Source: Morella rubra (Eukaryota > Streptophyta > Magnoliopsida > Fagales > Myricaceae). From it: a stretch of 64,000 nt of DNA. Of this stretch, positions 1 to 10,800 are shown piece after piece. The stretch spans positions 22,777,804 to 22,841,803 of the forward strand of contig CM025850.1 of assembly GCA_003952965.2 (NCBI GenBank), given 5' to 3'. The notes below the pieces were generated by a model that ran no database searches, was not told the origin of the DNA, and saw nothing but the letters and a program-made list of their open reading frames with translations. Each line of letters starts with the position of its first letter. The stretch's first letter is position 1. A program made the position numbers and the translations under genes.

Positions 1-1
1 A

Positions 2-160
2 GAGTTAGAAGTGGCTAGAGTCACATTAGCCGAGATGAGGTCGAGGCAGAGTGACTATAATGCGTTAAAAGCCAAACAATCACAAAGGGAGGAAGCGCAA
101 AGACAAATGCAAGAGCAACTTCAGCTACTCATGGCACAAGTTTCACAATGGGATTTGTAG
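2..160 (+). pseudogene. C-terminal fragment of a CACTA (En/Spm) transposon protein
   Basis: The window opens inside an open frame that ends with TAG at 158-160. The 52 visible residues are rich in Q, E, K and R (for example QREEAQRQMQEQLQLLMAQ) and form a likely coiled coil. This resembles the C-terminus of the plant 'transposase, Ptta/En/Spm' proteins carried by CACTA elements. The assignment is supported by the CACTA-like subterminal repeats that follow at 480-1085. The start lies outside the window, so intactness cannot be judged. An unrelated coiled-coil protein is the main alternative. Confidence 0.5.
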
Positions 161-423
161 GTAAGGCTTCATTGCACGTTTCGGTTTTGTTGCTAGTTTT
201 GGACTTGAGTTGGAAGCTTAGAATATGTTCTAAGATTTGGACTTATGTGTAGTGAATATTTATTTTTACTTTTTAAAATTGTAGAACTTTGATACTTTAT
301 CTATATTCTGTGTATTGAGATATTTGTAATTTGAGAACTTCGGTACTGATTATGTGCAGTGGATAATATATGTAGAGAATTATGAATCATTTGAATTTTG
401 AAATTATGTAAACAAATAACTCG

Positions 424-1085
424 TTCGAACTGAATATTGAATGAGAATCATTGGTTAAAACGAAATTTAATTATTAGTGACGACATGTCTTCGTTGCAAA
501 ATATCAGAACCCATTATCGAAAATATCTTGCGACGAAGCACCACTTTGTCACTGAATATCAGTTCAAACGAACTATCGAACAGAAAGGTTGTTCGAACAA
601 TACAAACCGGTTCGAACAGACCAGTTTGTGATGAACATGTTTCGCTGCCAAAGAGAATACCGCATTCACGAATATATCGTGACGAAGTGCAATTTCGTCA
701 CTGAAAGTTAGTTTAAACAACCTATGCCGTTCGAACAAGGAATTTCAGACGATCTGCATATTCGTTGCTAAAGGCAATCTCGTTCAAACAGTACAGTACT
801 CATTGCAACGAAAATTCCGTGACGGCAAATGTCATCGCAGAATATGAAATCAGATTTAGTGGCACCATCCTTTCAGCGACGAAAACAGATCGTTAGCGGT
901 GAAAACGAGAATAATTTGTGATGGAAAATTTCGTCGCTGAAAGTAAAGTTTTCAGTGACGAAATGATTGTTTCACCATTGAAAATCATTTTAGCGTCGGC
1001 CACATTTTTTGGTCATTGAAAGTCATCTGTGACGGGGCTACAACGATAAAAAGTGTGGCCGTTGAAGACCTAAAATGTTGTAATT
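424..1085. repeat. CACTA subterminal repeat array
   Basis: Two interleaved short motifs recur. One is the GTTCGAAC palindrome; the other is a GTGACGAA/TTCGTCRC core, often extended to TTTCGTCGCTGAAAG. They occur direct and inverted, so the region can fold extensively. No credible coding frame crosses it. The two short open frames at 437-704 are by-products of the repeats. Confidence 0.65.
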
Positions 1086-1525
1086 GCCTCTTGTACATTA
1101 GGACTCATTTGAATGTTCCTACAAAATAAATGGGTTGATCTGCTACAATTTTCAGCAGTTAGTAAGCATTTGACAAGGACTTCGTGAAGTTGCATCAAGC
1201 AAATAATTACCCAACTTTCATGAACCTTTGATCCCCACCACGTAATTACCCAAATAACGACTGGTGTAATCTTTGATTGCGCTGTCTTCAAGAACCTATG
1301 AAACTTAATCCAATAACCTGGTTTCGTGACTTTGCTGAACCTTTTGCTGCTGCATTATTTTATTGACTTTGGTCAAAGGAAATATTAGTTTATAAAGGAT
1401 GGCCCAGAGATCCAGCCGAAATATATTGCACCCTCCATTATTTTTTTTCTTCCCTTTTCCTCATAAAAGAGATAAGAATCATCTTTTTCACCATTATGTC
1501 CTGCAACATCAGATTTTGTGATTAT
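1086..1525. other. Unannotated spacer between CACTA end and Copia element
   Basis: AT-rich sequence with a T-run at about 1440. I see no coding, RNA or repeat signal beyond a 73-codon open frame on the minus strand with no recognisable domain. Confidence 0.5.
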
Positions 1526-1530
1526 GTATA
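1526..1530. repeat. Target-site duplication GTATA (left)
   Basis: The five bases directly before the TG of the 5' LTR are GTATA. The same five follow the CA of the 3' LTR at 8798-8802. They mark the exact insertion site and show that the element integrated as one unit. Confidence 0.9.
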
Positions 1531-2779
1531 TGTTAGATGTATGCCCTCAAAACCAATCATTTTGAATAATTATAAGATAATTATTGTTATTGATTGATCA
1601 CTTGTATATTATTTTGGGTACATGGAATGACAAAGATGTCATATTCACAATGTCATATTGTTGAGCAACATTGTAGAAAAGTCAGGCCAATGATAATGAA
1701 TCGGAGGGGGGAGTATGACTTTTCGGATCCTTGTTGACTCACTTTGTTCTAGACAAGATACATAAAAATGTACAAATAGTCTACACTCGTTGTGCCTCTA
1801 TAAGATAGAATGATGGACTCCGTCATTGAAGTAATGACCTTAAGCAGACGAGTGGTGCAATGTAAGAGTACATGCACTAAACGGATCAAATATGAATACC
1901 TTCTGGAAACGATCACTGATGTAGAGAATGGTATTTACACAATTAGCTTATGTTGTCCTTAGACTTGAGAGAGTTATGCAGGTTTGCTTATTGTATGCTT
2001 GTGCTTTGACTGAGTTGTTTGGTGATGGTCTTCGTAGATCAAATATTCCAGAAATGTTGAGCCTTGTGCATTGTAAGTGAATTTGTATAATTGCACAATA
2101 TGGAATCCACCAGTCTCTTTATGAGGCAGTATATTCATTATATCTGTATATTGTTTGGACTCAATAAAAACACTGCGCTGTGAGATTTTGTGAAAAATGT
2201 TTCACGGTTTTTACTCATATAATATATAAAGTAATCCTTTGCGAAAATTATTTTTGGAAACTTTTTGGGAGTCCAACTACAGACTGAGAATTAAGAATTA
2301 TATGAGCCAGGACTTTATTGGTGATATTATTCCGGTCCTATTAGCTCATGTGGAATATAGTATGGTGGAAGGATAAATAAGCATATAATTATTAGCAAAA
2401 AAGATTTCACAAAAACAATCTCATTATCTTGAGGGTCAATTGTGATATGTCAATAGACATGATCACAATTTGTAGAAACCCATAAATTCAGATTATAGAA
2501 TATAATGAGGTTTAATGAAAAAAAAGTTTTTTATGTTGATCCTACGACCGATATTTGAGGTCTCTAAAGATCTCAAACATAAGCACAGTTGAGTTCTGGG
2601 CAAGCCATTATAATAGCTTAGAAATTCATTTGAGAGAAAGAATTTCATTTTTTATTTGAAACTCTCTCTCTAGAAGAACTCTCTCTCTCAAAAAATGTGT
2701 GCATGGATCTGAAGGAGACAGAACGCTTGGGCTGCTTTTGATTCAAAGATCCTCTCCGCTGCATTTTCGCACTCTAACA
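1531..2779 (+). repeat. 5' LTR of the Copia element
   Basis: Starts TGTTAGATG and ends CTCTAACA, so the tips form a short inverted repeat (TGTTAG/CTAACA). The 1249 bp match the truncated 3' LTR from position 1784 onward and the solo LTR at 9091-10413 over most of its length. The primer-binding site follows one base after its end. Confidence 0.9.
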
Positions 2780-2780
2780 G

Positions 2781-2797
2781 TGGTATCAAAGCTCAGG
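2781..2797 (+). other. Primer-binding site for initiator tRNA-Met
   Basis: TGGTATCAAAGC follows the 5' LTR. It matches the TGGTATCAGAGC consensus complementary to the 3' end of plant initiator tRNA-Met, with one difference. This is the minus-strand priming site used by most plant Copia elements and it fixes the LTR boundary. Confidence 0.9.
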
Positions 2798-2799
2798 TC

Positions 2800-4587
2800 T
2801 ATGAAATCTCACAGCTCAAGGTTAGTGTTTCTCTCTCTAGCTCACGCACATGCAAGATCATGTTTTTCATGATTCATAGAAAAATGTATATGATTTCTTT
2901 TGTTAAAAAGTGCATGTGGGATCCTCCATTGAGAAAAAGACAATCGGGCAAAACTAAAAAATTTTCTTTTCTCTGTGGGTGTTGGTCTTTTAAAAGGGAA
3001 AAATTTTTGTGCAAAAAACCCAATATGCATAGGTTTTCTTTTCGCGATTTATTGAGATTTGTTAAATCTGGCTGGAGATGTTGTTTTTTCTTTTGTGATT
3101 TATGTGAGAAAGAAATGAATTCAAGTTGTTTTTGATGATTGTGATTTTGTTGAAAACTGTTTGGTTCCTGATAGTTTTAAATTGTAAGGAGAGAGCAATA
3201 TTTGCTCTCCAAATCAACCACCACCAGCTGCCGGTGGTGGCTCATTGGGCGGGAGACCACAACTGGTGCTCCTAGACGGCCACAACAGTGGCACTGCATG
3301 GCCTGGCAGCTAGTGGTGGTCGCTGCCATCATGTATCCCAACATGGGTTTTGGAATTGAGGCCTTTTAGGCCTCCCCGCCACCTCAGGCTGTGGGGTGGC
3401 CTGCCAAGTGTTGGCCGACATCACACCAACCTGAGGGTGGCTGAGCTAGACTAGCGGTGGCTGGCTGCGCCGCTGGGAACTCCCCTAGTGGCCTTGGGGC
3501 CAAACGGCGCCGAGGGCATGAGATTCCCTAGGTCGCGAGCTTGGCCCTCGGGTAGGGCAATTGCCCTACCCAGCCCGAGGTCCAGTGACCCAGCGCAATA
3601 GTTAGGTTGGTCCAATTAAAAAGAAAAAAAAACAAGTGAAAGGGATACCTCACGGGCTGGGCCCTGGTGGGCAAGCCTATGGCCAGATAACATCCCGGCC
3701 ATGACAGCTTGTGCGAGCTAGGGCCACGGGTTGGACCCGGGCCCATTGCCCACTCCAGGTCTGGGTTTGACCTGAACCACTTGATGCAGTTTGGGTTAGA
3801 CCCGGACCATGACCAGATCCAATTCGGGTATGACCCGGACTGCTATCCACCACCGATCGGGTTGGAATTGGACCATTGGGCCAAGGGGTCAACCCGGTTT
3901 GACCGGTTGACCGTTGACCAACCCGACCGGGTTGACCCGGTTTGACTAGATTTTTTTTAAAAAAAAAAAAAAATTTTTACGGATTTAATATAAGTGTTAA
4001 ATGAGATTATGTTACAAGAAAATTGAATCTCATGGCCTCCATTGTTGGTATTTGAGAAATTTATTTGATTGATGGTTGTTTAAAACTAAAATAGTTACGG
4101 CCAATTGTTGATTTTATAATTTGTCGCATATACTTCTTTTGAAGATAAGTGAGTGTGTATGAATGGTGGGGGTGTTAACTAAAATAGCAATGCCGACCCA
4201 TTACAAAATTATATGACATTTAGGCAGTGGTCGCACTTAACCAAATAAACACATCCACTAAAATAGTGAAGACTATGTTTATGTTGGTGGCCAAAAGAAA
4301 TTTCGAGAATCATGAAATTTGCATATATGTAATATGCAACATGTGATGTGATCATGATAAGTAGATTCTACTTGTTTTTTTAAGTTGTGCCATGATTACC
4401 AAAATAGGATTATGTGCACATAAGTTGAAAGTTCTTGATACCCACTGCAAACACATAATATAAATGTTGTATTCTGTTTTTTCTTTGGTTGCCGTGATTC
4501 AGTGGGAGGTACTATTAGCTATTAAAATCCTTATGCTAATAGATTTTTAATATACTTGTGAATTTTCTTTCTAATCTTTGCAGATTC
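2800..4587 (+). other. Long Copia leader with GC-rich, TTGACC-rich segment
   Basis: About 1.8 kb separate the primer-binding site from gag. Positions ~3190-3950 are markedly GC-rich compared with the AT-rich flanks and contain degenerate direct and inverted short repeats such as GACCCGG and GGTTGACC. The densest run is at ~3887-3945, then a T/A homopolymer stretch follows at ~3949-3977. The open frames here are on both strands, low-complexity and unlike gag, so I treat the region as non-coding. Confidence 0.6.
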
Positions 4588-7062
4588 ATGATGTTGAGCC
4601 CATTATCTAGAATCCTAGATGATAACAAACTCACTGGGCCGAACTTCCTTGATTGGAAGATAAATCATATGATAGTACTCACAGTGGATAAAATAGCTCA
4701 TGTCTTCAAAGAGGAAACCCCTCAGCTTAGCCGATGCTACTCAAGAACAAAGAGTTGTTTTTGAAAAGTGGCATGAGGTGGATGAATTAGCTCTATTATA
4801 TGTTGGCGTCTATGTCTAACATGTTGCAAGTGGCTAAAGAACTTATCAAAATGGAGAAAGGTCCTTTAATGATAAAGGATAAGAGTGAGCTAGATAAGAA
4901 GGCTAAGGGAAATTGTTTCACTGCAGCAAACTAGGATATTGAAAAAGGAATTGCCGCGTGTATCTTGCTTCTTTGAAGCAAAAGAAACCTACTTGAAGGT
5001 ATGCTTGTCATTGAAATGAATTTGATAGATGGTCCATTAAATTCATGGTGTGTTGATTCAGGCACAACATCTCATATCTGCAATATGTTGCAGGGTTTAA
5101 AGAAACCAGAGACTAGATGAAGGGAAGTCATCCTAAAGATGGGGACGACTAAAGTGTTGCAGCGACCGCCATAGGATCTTTTCATCTAAGTCTACAACGG
5201 AACAAAGTTTTAATTTTGGAAGATTGTCTATACGTACCAGAATGTCGTAGAAACTTAATTTCTGTTTCAAAACTTGGGATATCTGGATATTCACTTGTCT
5301 TTACTTCTAAACTTGTTATTAAGTTTCAAAATTAGTTTATTGCTTCTGGTACTATGATGGATGGTCTTTATATTTTGGAAAATGTTGTAGACTCTGTGAA
5401 TAATATAGAGAATGATGCTGATACTAGTGTGAAAACTCTCAAAAGGAAGAGGGATGTCAATCCCACTTACTTGTGGCATCTAAGACTTGGTCATGCTAAT
5501 CTAGATAGGATCAACAGATTAGTAAGGGATGGGCCATTAGACCTTTTGAAGGTTGAGCCTTATCCAATATGTGAGCCTTGCTTGCAGGGAAAGATGACCA
5601 AGAATCTTTTAAAGGAAAAGGAACTAGAGCCACAGAGTTGTTAGAGTTAGTTCACACTGATGTATGTGGTCCTTTTAACCACATAGCCAGAGGAGGGTTC
5701 TTATACTTCATCACTTTTATTGATGATTATTCCAGGTATGGTTATGTATACCTGATGAAACACAAGTCTGAATCCTTTGAAAAGTTAAAGAATTTCAGAG
5801 TGAAGTTGAGAATCAACTGGAAAGGAATATTAAGATATTCCAGTCTGATAGAGGAGGAGAATATCCCTCTGGAGATTTTCAAACTCATCTTCGAGAAAGA
5901 GGCATCATATCTCAGTTGACTCCCCCTGCTATGCCACAACATAATGGTGTTGCAGAAAGAAGAAACCGAACACTATTAGATATGGTTCGGTCAATGATGA
6001 GCATGTCACAATTACCTATTTATTCTTGGGGTTATGCCTTAGAGACAGTGTTTATATTCTAAACAGGATACCCACTAAGTCCGTTCCTAATACTCCATAT
6101 GAGTTATGGACTGGCAAAAAGTCAAGTCTAAACACTTGAGAGTATGGGGATGCCCAACTCACGTTAAAAAGTTTGATGTGGAGAAGCTAGAGTCAAGGAC
6201 TGAAAAATGTTTATTTGTGGGTTACCCCAAAAGATCAACTGGTTATTACTTTTATAACCAAAAGGATCAGAAGGTAATTGTCAGTAGGAATGTGATATTC
6301 TTGGAAGATGAGTACAGCCTAAGTGATGGAAAAAGCAAGATTGTTCTTGACGAACAGTCAGCTAAACCAGAAACTATAGCAGATAAGATTGATGAAGGGA
6401 TATAACTGAACCCACTGATGAGTCTAAAATTCAGAACTCAAGAGCCTCGACGCAGTAAAAGAATACATAAACCTCCAGTTAGATATGCCATGACAAATGA
6501 GATTTGTCAAATGCAATCGGAGAGGTTGGATGATGATCCATATACTTACCAAGAGGCTATTAGTGACAAAGATGCAACACACTGGAAGATAGCAATGGAA
6601 TCAGAAATGGACTCCAAGTACTCCAATGAGGTCTGAACCCTTGTTGATCAACTAAAAGGCATTAAGCCTCTAGGTTGTAAATGGGTATTCAAAAGAAAAC
6701 GAGGACCTACTGAAGAGGTAGAGACCTTCAAAGCTAGACTGGTTGCGAAAGGTTATACTAAAAAACATGGTATTGAGTATAAGAAATCCTTTTCACCAAT
6801 AGCTATGATGAAGTCCATTAGAATCCTATTGTTAATCGCCGCTCATTATGATTATGAGATCTTGTAAATAGATGTGAAAACTGTATTTCTGAATGGGTAC
6901 ATCCAAGAGGAGATTTATATTGAACAACTTAAAGGTTTCTTTTCTCCTGGATAAGAATCTAAAGTGTGCAAATTGAACAACTCCATTTATGAACTAAAAT
7001 AGGCATCACGTTGCTGGAACATTCGTTTTAATGAGATGATCAATCGTTTGGTTTCTCATGGA
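4588..7062 (+). pseudogene. Copia gag-pol remnant: gag, protease, integrase, N-terminal reverse transcriptase
   Basis: Gag begins near 4588 with LSRILDDNKLTGPNFLDWK and is soon frameshifted. A damaged CCHC knuckle lies near 4912-4970. Protease shows WCVDSGTTSHICN near 5048. The pre-integrase zinc domain is at ~5470-5600 (WHLRLGHANLDRI ... CEPCLQGKMTK). The integrase core follows, with HTDVCGPF, FQSDRGGEY and NGVAERRNRTLLD supplying the D, D and E. The N-terminal reverse transcriptase includes FKARLVAKGYTKKHGIEY and IDVKTVFLNGYIQEEIY, and the plus-strand match ends near 7062. In-frame stops and shifts interrupt every domain. The missing YVDD part lies on the opposite strand. Confidence 0.9.
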
Positions 7063-7863
7063 CTCTATCGAAGGTACAATTTCAAGCTCTTGCATGAATT
7101 TACGTATCCACACGGCTTCCTTTGCAGATTCGCTGGCAGCAACATATTATATTCTACCTCAGTGGTGAGTCAGCAATGGTGTTCTGCTTGAAACTTCTCC
7201 AACTCACTGCTCCTTTACCCAATGTAAACACAAATCCAAATGTAGATCTTCTATCATCAATATCTAATTGAAAATCTGAATTTGTGTATCCTTGGACAAT
7301 CAGCATATCCTCTCCACCACACACTAGACAATAGTGTTTGGTTCTTCTTAAGTATTTGAGAATATGCTTGACTACTGTTTAGTGCTCAGGGCCTGGGTTT
7401 GATTGATATCTACTCACAACACTAACTGCATGACTAATATCTGGCCTTGTACAAAGCATTGCATACATAAGGCTTCCTTTAGTAGAAGCATAAGTAAACC
7501 TCCTCATCTTATCTCTCTCTTCCTGTGTCTTAGGAGACATCTTCTTGAAGAGATGAATATTATGCCTAAAGGGTAAGAACCCTTTATTGACATCTTCCAT
7601 GCTATACCGTGTCAATATCTTGTCAATGTAATAGGCTTGTGAAAACCCTAAAAGCCTTTTTTCTCAATTTTTAAATACTTTGATCCCGATAATGTAGGAT
7701 GCTTCTCCGAGGTCTTTTATTGAAAAATGGTTCGCTAACCATATTTTGACTGATGATATTGCACCGATGTCATTCCCTATGAGTAGAATATCATCGACAT
7801 AAAGAATAAAGAACTTTACTGAACTCCCACTAATTTTCTTGTAAACACAAGATTCATCTATGT
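7063..7863 (-). pseudogene. Inverted Copia segment: C-terminal reverse transcriptase and RNase H
   Basis: Read on the minus strand from 7863 downward this gives DESCVYKKISGSS, then the catalytic FILYVDDILLIGND, SIKDLGEASYIIGIKV, the linker MEDVNKGFLPFRHNIH, and RNase H (GSLMYAMLCTRPDISHAVSVVSRY, then KQNTIADS and after a frameshift SAKEAVWIRKFMQELEIVPS). These are exactly the residues that should follow the plus-strand part ending near 7062. The segment is therefore an inversion of the element's own pol, not another element. Sequence after VPSI, the polypurine tract and the start of the 3' LTR are missing. The long minus-strand open frame reaching 8023 merely extends into antisense LTR. Confidence 0.9.
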
Positions 7864-8797
7864 AACTCGTTGTGCCTTTATAAGATAGAATGATGGACTC
7901 CGTCATTGAGGTGGTGACCTTAAGCAGACGAGTGAGTGCAATGTAAGAGTACATGCACTGAACCGGATCAAATATGAATACCTTCTGGAAATGATCACTG
8001 ATGTAGAGAATGGTATTCAGCACAATTAGCTTATGTTGTCCTTAGACCTGAGAGAGTTATGAGGTTTGTTTGTTATGTGCTTGTGCTTTGACTGAGTCAT
8101 TTGGTGATGATCTTCGCAAATCAAATATTCTAGATTATGTTGAGCCTTGTGCATAGTAAATGAATTTGTATAATTGCTCAATATCGAATCCACCAGTCTC
8201 TTTATGAGGCAATATATTCATTATGTTTATATATTATTTAGACTTAAATAAAAAACGTAGTGCAGCAAGATTTTGAAAAAAAATATTTTCTCAATTTTTA
8301 CTTATATTGTATATTAAGTAATTATTTGCGAAAATTATTTTTAAAATTTTTAGGAGTCCAAATAGGAACAGACTGAGAATTAAAAATTATATGAGTTAGG
8401 GACTTTATCGGTGATACTATTCCGATCATATTAGTTCATGTGAAATATAGTATGGTGGAAGGATAAATAAACATATAATTGTTAACAAAAGAGATTTCAC
8501 AAAAACAATCTCATTATCTTGGGGGTCAATTGTGATAAATTAATGAATATTATCATAATTTGTAGAAGCCCATATATTCGAATTAAAGAATATAAAGGAG
8601 TTTAATGAAAAAAAAAAATTTCGTGCTGACCCTACAGCTAAGATTTGAGGCCCCTAAAAATCTCACACATAAGCACATTTGAGTTTTGGGCAAGCTATTA
8701 TCTCTCTCAAAACTGTATCAATGAATCTGAAGGAGGCAGAACGCTTGAGTTGCTTTTGATTCAAACATCCTTTCCGCTGCATTTTCGCTCTCTAACA
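7864..8797 (+). repeat. 3' LTR of the Copia element, 5'-truncated
   Basis: Aligns with the 5' LTR from ACTCGTTGTGCC (1784 in the 5' LTR, 7865 here) to the terminal CTAACA at 8797. The first ~253 bp of the LTR are absent, replaced by the inverted pol segment. Numerous substitutions and small indels separate it from the 5' LTR. Confidence 0.88.
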
Positions 8798-8810
8798 GTA
8801 TAAAGATAAA

Positions 8811-8893
8811 TTATAGTTCTTTACTTACTGCAAAAAGAAAAACAATTACAATTCTTTACTTACTGCAAAAAGAAAAACAATTACAGTTCTTTG
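8811..8893. repeat. 35-bp tandem repeat, about 2.4 copies
   Basis: The unit TTAYARTTCTTTACTTACTG plus CAAAAAGAAAAACAA occurs at 8811-8845 and 8846-8880, with a partial third copy at 8881-8893. The two full copies differ at only about two positions. It lies just right of the Copia target duplication. Confidence 0.9.
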
Positions 8894-9090
8894 TAAGAGT
8901 AATATAAATTCTTCTTTAATAGTCCATTGAATTAAGTTCCTCAATGGAGGCTTTTTCTAAACCCAAGAGAAGAAAGAAGAGAGCTGATCAAATATCCGCG
9001 GGAAAGATGGTCATCTAAATGCAGCGGATTACGATGTCGTAACAAAGAGGTAGTGGGTTGGCAACTAACATCTCAATTGGGAGGCTACTG
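8894..9090. other. Short unannotated spacer
   Basis: Lies between the tandem repeat and the solo LTR. I see no domain. The purine-rich run near 8950-8980 is not in the right place for a polypurine tract of the adjoining LTR. Confidence 0.4.
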
Positions 9091-9756
9091 TGTAAGAAAT
9101 ATGCTCTAAAAATCATTCATCTAAATAATAGTTGTTTAGATGTCGCATGTTTATATTTATTTATTGGGTAATATGTGTGACATAAGATGTTACATAGATA
9201 TTATTGAGTGACATTGTAGAAAAGTTATGCCAATGATTAATGAATCAAAGGCGGGAAGTATGATTTTTCGGTTCTTTGTTCACTTGATGTTTTGTTCTAA
9301 CCAGATACATATTGATGTACGATAGGTCTACACTCGTTGTGCCTCTATTTAATAGGATGATGGACTTCGTCATTGAGGTGGTGACCTTAAGCAAACGAGT
9401 GGGTGTAATGTAAGAGTACATGCACTGAACGGGATCAAATATGAATACCTTCTGGAAGTGATCACTGATGTTGAGAAGGTATTCAGCACAATTAGTTTAT
9501 TGTATCCTTAGACCTGAGAAGTTTATATGGATCTATTTGTTGTGTACTTGTGCTTTGACCGAGTCATTTGGTGATGATCTTTCTAGGTCAAATATTCCAG
9601 ATAACGTTGGGTCTTGTACATAATAAGTGGTTTGTATAAATGCTCAATAAGAATCCACCAGTCTTTTGATGAGGCAGTATATTCAAGATATCTATATAGG
9701 GTTGGACTAGAAAAGAATCCATTGGCCAATGGTATTTTGTGAAAATGTTTTTCAAA

Positions 9757-9810
<54 letters not shown>

Positions 9811-10413
9811 TTGTGAAAATGTTTTGGAAACAATTGATAGTCCAACGAGTTACAGATTGTGAATTGAGAATTATATGAGTTAGGAACTTAATCAGTGATA
9901 TGATTCTAGTCCTATTGACTCATGTGGAATATAGTATGGTGGAAGGATAAATAAACGAATAATTGTTAGCAAAAGGGATTTCACAAATCAATCTCAAATT
10001 CTCGGGGGTGAATTGTAATATGTTGATGGACATGATTACAATTAGTAGAAGCCTAAAATTCGGAATAAAGAATATAAGAGAGTTAATGGAAAAAGAGTTT
10101 TTCCATGTGATCCTATGGCCGAGATCTGAGATCCCTAATGATCTCACGCACTATCACAACTAGGTTTTTCATATATAAGGATAGCTATGAGATAGTTTAC
10201 CTTAATTGACTAATTGTTAGTTTGAGAGTTGGCCATCAGACTCAGAAAAAACCCTACACAGTTGTGAGCGTGGAGAGGAAGGAGGCAAAACACTTGACCT
10301 GCTATTGTGAAATTCTCAAGATTATGAGATCGACAAGAACCTGAAGATTATTGAAGAATTCTCAGGATCAACAAAAAGAATTAATAAGTTAATTTTTCGC
10401 AGGCAAACTTTCA
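9091..10413 (+). mobile_element. Solo LTR of a related Copia element
   Basis: Homologous to the 1531-2779 LTR along its length: for example the shared blocks around 9330-9440 (CACTCGTTGTGCCTCTAT, GTAAGAGTACATGCACTGAA) and 9900-9990. It begins TGTAAGAAATATGC and probably ends ...GCAAACTTTCA at 10413. Flanking 5-mers TACTG (9086-9090) and TATTG (10414-10418) are a plausible decayed target duplication. No primer-binding site follows, so this is a solo LTR left by recombination rather than a 5' LTR. It contains an (AT)n tract at 9761-9806. Confidence 0.75.
9761..9806. repeat. (AT)23 microsatellite
   Basis: Uninterrupted AT dinucleotide run of about 46 bp inside the solo LTR. It is likely to be length-variable between individuals. 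Confidence 0.95.
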
Positions 10414-10800
10414 TATTGGATCCCTGTTTTGGAAGTTCAGGGCTTTTAGCTTTTGACAAAGGCTTACTTCCCATCTTAAACATGAACCAGAGTGAAATCT
10501 AAAACCGATATTCGGCCCAATACACTATTGCTTGAATTTTCTCTCGTCTATGTTCTAGCTTCTGCTTCATCCCCCAAAATCCTCAGTCCCTCCGAAAGTT
10601 TAATTTTTGCTAAACTTGCTAAGCTGATTTCAATTCGATTATCAAACAACATCTTCTTTGTCCAAACCGTTAAAATTTAGCCCAAAAATCACATTCAAAG
10701 CCCTATTTATTATAACCCAGTTCAACAACCTTCCTCCCTTCCTCCAGGAAAAACTGTAACACACCTGGACTAATAGTTCAATTATGGTAGTTACTCTTAC

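Larger units (their letters stand above)
1..1085 (+). mobile_element. 3' end of a CACTA (En/Spm) DNA transposon
   Basis: After the transposon protein fragment come about 300 bp of AT-rich 3' untranslated sequence. From about 424 to 1085 there is a dense array of short repeats in both orientations: the palindrome GTTCGAAC and its variants (near 424, 566, 592, 612, 729, 782), and TTTCGTCRCTGAAAG with its inverse. The copies at 929-943 and 949-963 face each other. Such arrays are typical subterminal transposase-binding repeats of CACTA elements. The right end is probably near 1085, where TGTTGTAATTG resembles a decayed TTGTAGTG terminus. The left end and the 3-bp target duplication lie outside the window. 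Confidence 0.6.
1531..8797 (+). mobile_element. Ty1/Copia LTR retrotransposon, defective, with inverted internal segment
   Basis: A 7.27-kb element bounded by TG...CA LTR ends (TGTTAG... and ...CTAACA) and flanked by the perfect 5-bp target duplication GTATA (1526-1530 and 8798-8802). Order: 5' LTR 1531-2779; initiator-Met tRNA primer-binding site from 2781; a ~1.8-kb leader; gag remnant from ~4588; protease, integrase and N-terminal reverse transcriptase on the plus strand to ~7062; then an ~800-bp block of reverse transcriptase/RNase H on the minus strand (7063-7863); then a 3' LTR lacking its first ~253 bp (7864-8797). Integrase before reverse transcriptase is the Copia order. Stops and frameshifts are everywhere, so the copy is dead. 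The LTRs differ at many positions, so the insertion is old. Confidence 0.92.

Noticed and set aside
3528..3945. Overlapping frames on both strands in the Copia leader
   Set aside because: They follow the GACCCGG/GGTTGACC repeats; no gag-like features.
7664..8023. 119-codon minus-strand frame taken as one protein
   Set aside because: Only the part below ~7863 is reverse transcriptase; the start is antisense LTR sequence, so it is not a genuine gene start.
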